DNA of 6,178 nt. Source: Lysobacteraceae bacterium. Its GTDB lineage: Bacteria; Pseudomonadota; Gammaproteobacteria; Xanthomonadales; Wenzhouxiangellaceae. The notes beneath the pieces are model-generated. The model was not told where the DNA came from. It did not search any database and was given only the letters and a program-made list of their open reading frames with translations. Positions 1 to 6,178 of this stretch are shown one piece after another. How positions within the stretch are numbered: the first letter of the stretch is position 1; the number at the start of each line of letters is the position of its first letter. Position numbers and translations under genes: made by a program. Where the stretch lies: assembly GCA_020201235.1 (NCBI GenBank), contig JAIVHD010000279.1:4304-10481 (forward strand). The letters run 5' to 3'.

Positions 1-600
1 GAGGAAGGCCGGCGCTACCCGCTGATTCTCGAGATTCATGGTGGGCCGTTCGCCGATTACGGCCCGAGATTCTCGATGGAAATCCAGCTCATGGCGGCTG
101 CGGGTTATGTCGTGGCCTACATCAATCCGCGTGGGTCGACCAGCTACGGCGCCGATTTCGCCAACCAGATTCATCATGCCTACCCGGGCAACGATTACCA
201 CGATCTGATCAGCGGCGTCGATGCCCTGATCGACAATGGCCTCGTCGATCCGGAGCGGCTGTATGTCACTGGTGGCTCAGGCGGCGGCGTATTGACCGCC
301 TGGATCATCGGCAAGACCGATCGCTTCCGGGCCGCCGCGGTGGTCAAACCGGTGATCAACTGGACCAGTTTCGTGCTGACCGGCGACCTGACGCCATTTT
401 TTCACAAGTACTGGTTTCCCGGCCTGCCGTGGGAACATCCCGAACACTATTTCGAACGGTCACCGATTTCACTGGCGGGAAACGTCTCGACACCAACCAT
501 GGTCATGACCGGCGAAGCCGATTGGCGCACGCCGATGTGGGAATCCGAGCAGTTCTACCAGGCGCTGTAACTGCGTGGCGTCGAGTCCATACTGGTTCGA
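1..600 (+). pseudogene. S9-family serine peptidase, C-terminal fragment, interrupted (5' end outside window)
   Basis: This is the catalytic alpha/beta-hydrolase domain of a prolyl oligopeptidase-family (S9, acylaminoacyl-peptidase/DPP-like) enzyme, which cleaves short peptides. The reading frame is open from base 1. Visible landmarks in order are the oxyanion-region HGGP (codons at about 49-60), INPRGS-type strand, nucleophile elbow GGSGGG with the serine at 277-279, the segment KPVINW, and GEADWRTP with the catalytic aspartate at 520-522. The frame then hits TAA at 568-570, inside the family phrase EQFYQAL(K)LR. The next ten codons (571-600, LRGVESILVR) still look like the family in the same frame, so an AAA-to-TAA type change is likely. 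After 600 the expected SHG-type catalytic histidine and last helix are not found in any frame. Hence the triad is incomplete and I call it a pseudogene. The gap 571-700 shows no other gene. Peptide specificity cannot be inferred. Confidence 0.8.
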
Positions 601-700
601 AAAGTACTGAGCCCACAAGCCTTGGGGCCGATGGTTTATAAGCCACGAATGAAGACGCGCGAATGCGAAATTCAACCCGAGACAGGACAATCCAGAAGTC

Positions 701-1382
701 ATGAATGTATTTATTACCGGAAACTCGAGCGGCCTCGGCCTGGGCCTGACACGCACGTTGCTCGACCAGGACGCAATCGTCTGGGGCATGAGCCGCAGCG
801 GCTGTCCCCTGAAAGACGAAGGCCTGCGCGATCGCCCGTTCGATCTCTCGATCCTCAACACCCTGCCCGATGCGCTGGAACGGCTGCTTTCAGACTGCCT
901 GCGACTCGATCTCGTGGTCCTGAATGCCGGCGTTCTTGGCCGAATCCAGGAAATCGGCGAAACCGACGTACACGACCTCGAGCATATCGTTCGGGTCAAC
1001 GCCTGGTCGAACAAGGTCATTCTCGACTGGATCATCGAGCGCCAACTGCCGGTTTCGCAAATCATCGGTCAACATGAACTACGGTTGGGGAGCCTATTCG
1101 CTGTCCAAAGCGCTGCTGAACAATCTGATCAAGCTCTACGCCCATGAAATGCCCGATACCCATCTGACCGCGCTGGCGCCCGGCCTGGTCGATACGGCCA
1201 TGCAGGACTACCTGTGCGGCGAAGTCGATCGGGACGAATTTCCGTCGATTCAAAAACTTGCCGACGCACGCGGCACCAAGGACATGCCCGGACCCGACAA
1301 GGCGGCCGAAACCATCCTCGGCCTGCTCGATCGCCTTCGCGAGGGCGAAAGCGGCCAATTCATCGATGTTCGCGCGCTTTAA
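701..1382 (+). pseudogene. Short-chain dehydrogenase/reductase (sepiapterin/benzil-reductase-like), frameshifted
   Basis: This is an NAD(P)-dependent SDR oxidoreductase in two frames. The first half (ATG at 701, readable to about 1067) has the Rossmann nucleotide-binding motif TGNSSGLG at residues 6-13, NAG at 75-77 and the structural/catalytic Asn in RVNAW (residue 100). The second half (from about 1068, one frame over, to TAA at 1380-1382) has NYGWGAYSLSK with the catalytic Tyr at 1095-1097 and Lys at 1107-1109, then LAPGLVDTAMQ, typical of sepiapterin-reductase/YueD-like SDRs. The ISSGAS-type block carrying the catalytic Ser should lie between these halves and is absent. Restoring 20 nt after 1067 brings both halves into one frame and gives the usual 13-residue Ser-to-Tyr spacing. 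The substrate is unknown. The ribosome binding site before 701 is weak. The start of a palindromic repeat follows the stop almost directly. An assembly error could give the same picture. Confidence 0.8.
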
Positions 1383-1383
1383 T

Positions 1384-1562
1384 CCCGGCTTATTCACCAC
1401 CCGGTCGTCGCGAGGCGGTTCCAGGTCCTGTGGCTGCGGCGTTTTGCGACCGAGCGCACCGGAGGCGTACTTGCCTGTCCGGTGAGCATGCGCTTGGCTA
1501 CAAAACGCCGCAGACGCGGGGCCTGGGGCCGCCGCAGTAGATCGGGTGGTGAATCAGCCGGG
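1384..1562. repeat. 179-bp long imperfect palindrome (intergenic repeat element)
   Basis: The two arms pair over about 80 bases each. The outer 19 bases (1384-1402 against 1544-1562) match with one difference. An inner block CTGCGGCGTTTTG (1434-1446) pairs perfectly with CAAAACGCCGCAG (1501-1513). The tip has CACCGGA (1457-1463) against TCCGGTG (1478-1484), closing on a small loop. As RNA or single-stranded DNA this would fold into one long hairpin with bulges. It starts two bases after the SDR stop. A diverged relative of its right arm occurs at 2337-2398, so it belongs to a repeat family rather than being a one-off terminator. No transposase is present, and any mobilising enzyme would have to act in trans. 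Confidence 0.8.
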
Positions 1563-1586
1563 TTAAGCAGGGCGTCGACGCGAGTC

Positions 1587-1607
1587 GCCTGTCGGACTTA
1601 ACCGATC
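1587..1607. repeat. Lone copy of the MITE-like terminal repeat
   Basis: These 21 bases (starting GCCTGTCGGACTTAACC) match the reverse complement of 1826-1846, the right end of the neighbouring MITE-like element, at 20 of 21 positions. They also match its left end over the first 16 bases with one difference. The sequence additionally forms the right half of a small imperfect hairpin with GGTTAAG at 1561-1567 pairing with CTTAACC at 1597-1603. It is probably a remnant or solo end of a related element. Confidence 0.6.
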
Positions 1608-1683
1608 TACGCTGCACGCAGAGGATTGATTGTTTTCGAATGACCTTGGCGACAGCGATCCGATCACTGGCTGGTGCCGCGTC

Positions 1684-1852
1684 CTAGGAGCCTGTCGGAT
1701 TTAACGCTGATCTACTGCGGAAAAGCCGGATTGGGCTAGATTTCCCGCTCTTTTTCGTTAAATAGGCCCACTATTCGCCTCAAAAGATCGAAAAATCTGG
1801 CTCCAACCGGACTTTCCCTCGCTACGATCGGTTAAATCCGACAGGCTCCTAG
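1684..1852. mobile_element. MITE-like non-autonomous element with CTAG flanks
   Basis: Perfect 18-bp terminal inverted repeats GAGCCTGTCGGATTTAAC lie at 1688-1705 and, inverted, at 1831-1848. They bound a 161-bp unit with no coding capacity. CTAG occurs directly outside each end (1684-1687 and 1849-1852) and can be read as a 4-bp target-site duplication. Because CTAG is its own complement, the whole match is 22 bp. The inner arms keep weaker pairing for about 45 more bases, for example GGAAAAGCCGGATTGGG near 1719 against a diverged inverted copy near 1805. Some IS5-group elements favour YTAR targets, which CTAG fits, but assignment to that family is inference. The right end reaches into the thioesterase reading frame and supplies its stop codon. 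Confidence 0.75.
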
Positions 1853-2245
1853 CTCTCGAATCGAATTCGGCAACGGCACCGATTCACCGCTTTTTTTGTC
1901 AATCCACACGATCGTGACGACGGCGTCGGCAAACAGCACGGGTTGCTGTTTTGGATCAGCCGGAATCGATCTGATCTGGCTGTTGAGCTTCATGCTCGAA
2001 CGCCCGGGTGAATCGGGCACCAGCGTGACCTTCAGCCTTGCCGGCCAATGGATGGGCCGCCGATAGTTAATATTGATATTGGCAACCACCGGCCCACTCT
2101 CGCCTTGCTGCCAATGGCTTGGCACCGAATTCATCCATTCGGTCCGGCATTGTTCGAGGTAGGAAAGAAAAACCGCATTGTTGACGTGCTCAAACGAATC
2201 GACGTCGCCCCAGCGAACGTCAAGCTCAACGCTGAATTCCGACAT
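1832..2245 (-). CDS. Acyl-CoA thioesterase, hotdog fold (4HBT family)
   Basis: This is a small cytoplasmic thioesterase that hydrolyses acyl-CoA (or acyl-ACP) thioesters, a single hotdog domain of 137 residues, normal for the family. The N-terminal motif RWGDVDSFEHVNN (residues 11-23) is the family signature. The second Asp (residue 16) aligns with the catalytic Asp of YbgC-type enzymes, and HVNN is on the substrate-binding turn. ININYRRPI (about residues 57-65) and the VVTIVWID strand (109-116) complete the fold. I chose ATG at 2243-2245 because AGAGGG lies six bases upstream. An in-frame ATG at 2282-2284 would add 13 unconserved residues. The last five to six codons and the TAA (1832-1834) lie in the terminal repeat of a MITE-like element, so the tail ACRI is not native. 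Catalytic residues are far from the tail, so activity is probably kept. The acyl substrate is unknown. Confidence 0.85.
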   Translation of the reverse strand: MSEFSVELDVRWGDVDSFEHVNNAVFLSYLEQCRTEWMNSVPSHWQQGESGPVVANININYRRPIHWPARLKVTLVPDSPGRSSMKLNSQIRSIPADPKQQPVLFADAVVTIVWIDKKSGESVPLPNSIRELGACRI

Positions 2246-2251
2246 GATGAA

Positions 2252-2257
2252 CCCTCT
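2252..2257 (-). promoter_or_regulatory. Ribosome binding site of the thioesterase gene
   Basis: AGAGGG on the minus strand sits six bases before ATG at 2245. It decides the start in favour of the MSEFSVEL form over the longer in-frame start at 2284. Confidence 0.6.
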
Positions 2258-2313
2258 TTGAAGTTTTGGATCACTGGACTGCAATGAGTGACGCGATACA
2301 CCAGTTTAGCCCA

Positions 2314-2398
2314 CCTGATTGACCACCGTACAAGCGCGAAACGCCACAGCCACGGCAGTTGGCGGCTCCGCAGTAGAAAGGGTGGTGGATCCGGCAGG
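2314..2398. repeat. Shorter relative of the 1384-1562 palindrome, next to the uvrA stop
   Basis: Positions 2337-2398 align without gaps to 1501-1562, with 45 of 62 identical bases by hand count, including CCGCAGTAG and GGGTGGTG. The outer ends are inverted copies: CCTGATTGACCACC (2314-2327) against GGTGGTGGATCCGGCAGG (2381-2398), with a small gap. Its left arm is shortened, so the hairpin is smaller than in the full copy. It begins two bases after the uvrA stop, and the order of motifs reading out of uvrA is the same as reading out of the SDR into the other copy. It may help end or stabilise the uvrA transcript, but there is no U-run. Confidence 0.65.
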
Positions 2399-2399
2399 A

Positions 2400-5255
2400 T
2401 CAAGCGGACTTGCGCCGGCGCTGCTTGATGCCCGGCATTTCGGCCAGGTAGCGTCCGGTCCACGATTGCTTTTCCCGCGCGACCTGCTCGGGCGTGCCGC
2501 GGGCGATGATCTGGCCGCCACGCGTACCGCCTTCCGGCCCCAGGTCGATCAACCAGTCGGCGGTCTTGATCACATCAAGGTTATGCTCGATGACTACAAC
2601 GGTATTGCCGTCGTCTCGCAGCCGGTGCAAGACCGACAGCAGTTGCTTGATATCGTGGAAATGCAGACCGGTGGTTGGTTCGTCCAGGATATACAAGGTA
2701 TTGCCGGTATCGCGCTTGGACAATTCGCGCGCCAGCTTGATGCGCTGCGCTTCACCCCCGGAAAGCGTGACCGCCGACTGGCCCAGCGTAATGTAGCTCA
2801 GGCCAACATCCATCAAAGTGCGCAGCTTGCGCGCCACCGATGGCACCGGCTCAAAGAACTCCAGCGCGTCCTCGACCGTCATCGCCAGCACCTCGCTGAT
2901 ATTTTTTCCCTTGTAGCTGACCGACAGGGTTTCGCGATTGTAGCGCTTGCCGTGACAGACATCGCAGGGCACGAAGATATCCGGCAAAAAGTGCATTTCG
3001 ACGCGTACCACGCCATCGCCCTGGCAGGCCTCACAGCGACCGCCCTTGACGTTGAACGAGAACCGGCCCGGTTTATAGCCGCGCGAACGCGCCTCCTTGG
3101 TGCCTGCGAACAGGTCCCGGATGGGCGTGAAAAGCCCGGTATACGTGGCCGGGTTCGAGCGCGGCGTCCGACCAATCGGGCTTTGATCGATATCGACCAC
3201 CTTATCGAAAAGCTCCATACCGGAGTAGCGCCGGAACGGGGCCGGGTTCTCCGAGGCCCGATTGAGCTCGCGCGCCATTAATTTGTACAACGTGTCGTTG
3301 ATCAGAGTCGACTTACCCGAGCCCGAAACGCCGGTAACGCAGACAAACAAACCCGCTGGCAACTCAAGGTCGACGTCTTGTAGATTGTTGCCGGTCGCGC
3401 CCTCGAGCCGGAACATGCGCTTTTTGTCGGGTTTGAGGCGCGTGGGCGGCACCTCGATGCGCTTGCGCCCGGAAAGGTAATCGCCGGTCAGCGACTGCTC
3501 GCAGGCCAGCACGCCTTCAGGGCTGCCCGAATAAACAATCTGACCCCCGTGAACACCCGGGCCGGGCCCGATATCGACGACGTGGTCGGCGGCCCGAATC
3601 GCCTCTTCGTCGTGCTCGACGACGATGACGGTATTGCCCAAATCGCGCAGGCGGTTGAGCGTCTCAAGCAGGCGCGAGTTATCACGCTGGTGCAGCCCGA
3701 TCGACGGCTCATCGAGCACGTACATGACGCCGACCAGACCTGCGCCAATCTGGCTGGCCAGGCGAATACGCTGGGCCTCGCCGCCCGATAGCGTGTCGGC
3801 CTGGCGATCGAGAGTCAGGTAGTCCAGACCGACGTTGAGCAGAAACTTCAGCCGCTCGCGCACTTCCTTCAGGATTCGGCCGGCAATTTCGCCGCGCCAG
3901 CCGGCCAGTTTCAACTGCTCGAAGAAGCTCATGCTCTGCTCGATCGACCAGGCCGAGATTTCAGGCAGCGAGCGGTCGTCGATGAAGACATTGCGGGCCG
4001 GAGGATTCAACCTCTGGCCGCCGCACTCCGGACAGCTCTGCGCGGAGATGTAGCGCGACAGCTCCTCGCGCACCAGCCGGGAATCGCTCTCGCGATAGCG
4101 CCGCTCGAGATTCGGGATAATGCCGACGAAGGGGTGTTTGCGCGACTGGGCAGCGCCGCCGTCACCGAAGTAGCGGAAACTGATTTTTTCATGACCGCTA
4201 CCGTGGAGCACGACCTTGCGGATCGGTTCGGGCAGTTCGCCAAACGGCGTTTCGGGATCAAAACCGTAGTGACGGCCGAGCGACTGGACCATCTGGAAAT
4301 AATAGGCGTTTCTCCGGTCCCAGCCACGGATTGCACCGCCAGCCAGGCTCAGATCGCGGTTGGCCACGACCCGTTCGGGATCGAAAAATTGTCGGTGGCC
4401 GAGACCGTCGCAGGCCGGACAGGCACCATGCGGGTTGTTAAACGAAAACATCCGCGGTTCCAGCTCGGGAAGGCTATAGTCGCAAACCGGGCAGGCAAAA
4501 CGCGCCGAAAACAGGATTTCAGAAAGCTTGGAATCGGCCTCCATGGGCGCGATGACGGCAACCCCGTCAGCCAGCGCCAGTGCCGTTTCCATGCTTTCGG
4601 CCAGGCGCTGGGCCAAGTTATCGCGCACCTTGAAGCGGTCGACCACGGCCTCGATGGTGTGCTTTCGGCGCAACTCCAGCACCGGCAAGTCGTCGTCCAG
4701 GTCGTGCACCTGACCGTCGATGCGGGCACGAATGAAGCCCTGGGCGCGCAAATCGCGCAGCAGGTTACCGTGCTCGCCCTTGCGGTTGCGAATAACCGGT
4801 GCCAGCAGCATCAGACGCGTGCCCTCAGGCAGGTTCAAAACGGTATCGACCATCTGACTGACCGTCTGCGCATCCAGCGTCTCGCCGTGCTCGGGGCACC
4901 GCGGGGTGCCGACGCGCGCATACATCAGCCGAAGGTAATCGTGAATCTCGGTAACCGTGCCAACCGTCGAGCGCGGATTGTGACTGGCCGCCTTCTGCTC
5001 GATCGAAATCGCCGGACTCAGACCCTCAATGTGGTCCAGGTCAGGCTTCTGCATCATCGACAGAAACTGTCGGGCATAGGCCGAAAGCGACTCGACGTAG
5101 CGTCTCTGGCCCTCGGCGTAAATCGTATCGAAAGCCAGTGACGACTTGCCCGACCCCGACAGACCGGTGAACACGATCAGCCGGTCGCGCGGCAACTCCA
5201 GGTCGACGTTGGCAAGATTGTGGGTGCGTGCACCACGGATGATGATTTTGTCCAA
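2400..5255 (-). CDS. uvrA: UvrABC excinuclease subunit A (DNA damage recognition ATPase)
   Basis: UvrA dimerises, scans DNA with UvrB, recognises bulky or UV lesions and loads UvrB for nucleotide excision repair. The 951 residues are near the usual length of about 940. There are two ABC ATPase modules. Walker A motifs are at GLSGSGKSS (31-39) and GVSGSGKST (642-650). ABC signatures LSGGEAQR are at 489-496 and 831-838. Walker B motifs are at VLDEPS (Asp515, Glu516) and ILDEPT (Asp858, Glu859). Zinc-binding cysteines are at 255/258/279/282 and 741/744/764/767, with the conserved CPEC at 408-411. All key residues are present. The start is TTG (5253-5255). The first residues [12 protein letters not shown] align with E. 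coli UvrA, and an in-frame stop lies six codons upstream. The Shine-Dalgarno is weak (GAG). No LexA box of the CTG-N10-CAG type is visible in the 160 nt upstream, so SOS control is not evident. Confidence 0.98.
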   Translation of the reverse strand: MDKIIIRGARTHNLANVDLELPRDRLIVFTGLSGSGKSSLAFDTIYAEGQRRYVESLSAYARQFLSMMQKPDLDHIEGLSPAISIEQKAASHNPRSTVGTVTEIHDYLRLMYARVGTPRCPEHGETLDAQTVSQMVDTVLNLPEGTRLMLLAPVIRNRKGEHGNLLRDLRAQGFIRARIDGQVHDLDDDLPVLELRRKHTIEAVVDRFKVRDNLAQRLAESMETALALADGVAVIAPMEADSKLSEILFSARFACPVCDYSLPELEPRMFSFNNPHGACPACDGLGHRQFFDPERVVANRDLSLAGGAIRGWDRRNAYYFQMVQSLGRHYGFDPETPFGELPEPIRKVVLHGSGHEKISFRYFGDGGAAQSRKHPFVGIIPNLERRYRESDSRLVREELSRYISAQSCPECGGQRLNPPARNVFIDDRSLPEISAWSIEQSMSFFEQLKLAGWRGEIAGRILKEVRERLKFLLNVGLDYLTLDRQADTLSGGEAQRIRLASQIGAGLVGVMYVLDEPSIGLHQRDNSRLLETLNRLRDLGNTVIVVEHDEEAIRAADHVVDIGPGPGVHGGQIVYSGSPEGVLACEQSLTGDYLSGRKRIEVPPTRLKPDKKRMFRLEGATGNNLQDVDLELPAGLFVCVTGVSGSGKSTLINDTLYKLMARELNRASENPAPFRRYSGMELFDKVVDIDQSPIGRTPRSNPATYTGLFTPIRDLFAGTKEARSRGYKPGRFSFNVKGGRCEACQGDGVVRVEMHFLPDIFVPCDVCHGKRYNRETLSVSYKGKNISEVLAMTVEDALEFFEPVPSVARKLRTLMDVGLSYITLGQSAVTLSGGEAQRIKLARELSKRDTGNTLYILDEPTTGLHFHDIKQLLSVLHRLRDDGNTVVVIEHNLDVIKTADWLIDLGPEGGTRGGQIIARGTPEQVAREKQSWTGRYLAEMPGIKQRRRKSA

Positions 5256-5291
5256 ATCAGGCTCGGTTATTCAAGGCTGGGTCAACAACCG

Positions 5292-5322
5292 ACTATACCC
5301 CGCAGCATGAGAAAAGCGTAAA
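5292..5322 (-). promoter_or_regulatory. Possible sigma-70 promoter of uvrA
   Basis: On the minus strand a good -10 box TATAGT (5292-5297) lies about 37 bases before the uvrA start. A poor -35 box TTTACG (5317-5322) lies 19 bases further up, longer than the ideal 17. It falls in the gap between the methyltransferase and uvrA. Confidence 0.3.
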
Positions 5323-5362
5323 ACAACATCCGTTACTCGAGCGGAGAGCTGTGCGCGCGTCC

Positions 5363-5379
5363 AAAAGGCGTTGTGCGCC
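5363..5379 (-). terminator. Weak intrinsic terminator candidate after the methyltransferase
   Basis: Read on the minus strand, GGCG, a five-base loop and CGCC are followed by TTTT, 37 bases past the methyltransferase stop. The GGCG arm also falls in a second possible hairpin (GCGCCG near 5374 against CGGCGC near 5397). The stem is only four base pairs and the T-run is short, so this is tentative. Confidence 0.25.
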
Positions 5380-5415
5380 GCTTGGCAATGCCCATTCGGC
5401 GCGCAGGCGGCGCGT

Positions 5416-6012
5416 TCAGCCGGACCTGCGCCACTGCCAAATGCGCATTGGCGGGATGTTCAGGGGGACCGGGGCCGAGCGCAGTGGCGGCCCGAATACC
5501 GGCTCGGCCAGCCGGGCAACTTCGGCCCGAAACTGGTAGGCGACAAAAACGCCGTCGTTCGACAGCGAATCGTGAACGGCCTGGATGACGCGAGTCCCAA
5601 GCTCGCGCGGCATGGTCGAAAACGGGATACCGGAAATCACCACGTCGGCGCTTTCAAGGCCGTGCTGCTTGAGAATCGCGTCGAGATCGCAGGCGCTGCC
5701 GGTATGGGCAATCAAGCGCGCGTCATTAATGGCTGCGATAATTTCGGTAAACCGGGGGTCCAGATCAATCGCGATCAAGCGTGCGTCGGGGCGCATGGCC
5801 TCCAGCAGCGAGTGCGTTGTGCCGCCGGTTCCTGGCCCTAACTCGACGACCACCCGGGCCTCGGCAAGATCACCGTACTCGATGATTTTGCGCTCCATGA
5901 AGCGCGAGCTCGGAATGATAGAGCCGACCTGCTTCGGGTCTTTCAGAAAACCCCGAAAAAAATCGATGTTTTTGTTTCCGCCCATTCGATGGCGGCGCTC
6001 TGCTTTGTCCAA
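5416..6012 (-). CDS. SAM-dependent methyltransferase, phospholipid N-methyltransferase-like
   Basis: This is a class I (Rossmann) methyltransferase of 198 residues. Motif I VVELGPGTGG is at 55-64, the acidic SAM-ribose residue is in AIDLDP (81-86), and SGIPFSTMP at 127-135 takes the place of the NLPY-type motif of KsgA-like dimethyltransferases. The N-terminal stretch FLKDPKQVGSIIPSS (22-36) and the C-terminal PLNIPPMRIWQWRR are typical of the family containing Rhodobacter-type phosphatidylethanolamine N-methyltransferases. It may therefore methylate a membrane lipid head group, but small rRNA-dimethylase-like relatives share these features. There is no transmembrane segment. The start is uncertain. 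TTG at 6010-6012 has GGGA seven bases upstream and begins MDK. ATG at 5983-5985 (MGGNKN) would lose nine residues but has no good ribosome site. No gene is seen in 6013-6178; a lone -10-like TAGAAT (minus, 6064-6069) may belong to its promoter. Confidence 0.8.
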   Translation of the reverse strand: MDKAERRHRMGGNKNIDFFRGFLKDPKQVGSIIPSSRFMERKIIEYGDLAEARVVVELGPGTGGTTHSLLEAMRPDARLIAIDLDPRFTEIIAAINDARLIAHTGSACDLDAILKQHGLESADVVISGIPFSTMPRELGTRVIQAVHDSLSNDGVFVAYQFRAEVARLAEPVFGPPLRSAPVPLNIPPMRIWQWRRSG

Positions 6013-6178
6013 ACTTGATTCCCGATAGGTGTGGAGGTTCGAGCCAACCCAAAACGACCCTCTATTCTACAGTGCATGTCGCAAGATTATGCGGCGCGTG
6101 ATTCTTTTCCAGGATTACGAATACAATCAGACGCATCCGTAACCCGGGTAGTTCCCGCCCGGATCGACTGCGCTGGCC

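Larger units (their letters stand above)
1383..1831. other. Gene-free repeat zone
   Basis: No credible coding region lies between the broken SDR and the thioesterase. The open frames here are short, lack recognisable motifs and run through palindromes. The stretch holds a 179-bp imperfect palindrome, a lone 21-nt transposon-end-like sequence and most of a MITE-like element. The bases from about 1608 to 1683 show no feature I can recognise. Confidence 0.7.

Noticed and set aside
701..1382. Programmed ribosomal frameshift in the SDR
   Set aside because: No slippery heptamer is seen at the junction, and a frameshift would still lack the catalytic Ser block. A deletion explains both facts.
1214..1540. 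Open frames of 75-108 codons over the SDR 3' end and the palindrome
   Set aside because: They cross the SDR frame and both palindrome arms, and their composition is Arg/Pro-rich without motifs.
1384..1562. The palindrome as a simple Rho-independent terminator for the SDR
   Set aside because: The arms are far too long, no U-run follows, and a relative exists elsewhere in the window.
2319..3281. A 320-codon plus-strand open frame
   Set aside because: It lies antisense within uvrA, has no recognisable motif, and follows from the codon bias of uvrA. The uvrA frame holds all conserved motifs.
4134..5141. A 335-codon plus-strand open frame
   Set aside because: Also antisense to uvrA. Its sequence is low in structure and rich in His/Gln/Arg, as expected for a shadow frame.
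6031..6050. GGTTCGAG resembling a tRNA T-loop
   Set aside because: The flanking bases do not form a T stem or acceptor stem, and no anticodon arm is present.
6088..6141. A 17-codon open frame beginning ATG CGG CGC
   Set aside because: Too short, no ribosome site, and no supporting context.

Overview
The window looks like a piece of chromosome from a GC-rich gammaproteobacterium. The UvrA reads closely like the E. coli protein, there are frequent GC-rich third positions, and short palindromic repeats sit between genes. I cannot name the genus from sequence alone. Two plus-strand genes at the left are broken, and three minus-strand genes to their right look intact. Between them lies a stretch full of repeats.

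Left part (1-1382, plus strand). The C-terminal half of an S9-family (prolyl oligopeptidase-type) serine peptidase enters from outside the window. It stops early at an in-frame TAA (568-570). Ten more family-like codons follow the stop, and then the similarity is lost before the catalytic histidine. Next is a short-chain dehydrogenase/reductase (SDR, 701-1382) whose two halves lie in different frames. The junction near 1067 is best explained by a 20-nt deletion that removed the catalytic-serine block. Both genes are called pseudogenes, though sequencing or assembly error is not excluded.

Repeat zone (1383-1831, with a related repeat at 2314-2398). It contains a 179-bp imperfect palindrome starting two bases after the SDR stop, a lone 21-nt transposon-end-like sequence, and a 161-bp MITE-like element with 18-bp perfect terminal inverted repeats flanked by CTAG. 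A shorter relative of the palindrome lies two nucleotides past the uvrA stop, in the same orientation relative to its gene as the one after the SDR.

Right part (minus strand, transcribed right to left). A SAM-dependent methyltransferase of the phospholipid N-methyltransferase type (5416-6012) comes first, then uvrA (2400-5255, nucleotide excision repair), then a hotdog-fold acyl-CoA thioesterase (1832-2245). The thioesterase's last codons and stop codon are supplied by the end of the MITE-like element. The gaps between these genes are about 150-160 nt, so they need not form one operon, and no shared pathway is evident.

I see no defence system, CRISPR, RNA gene or new multi-gene system. The most interesting material is the set of palindromic elements sitting at gene 3' ends and the two decaying genes beside them.
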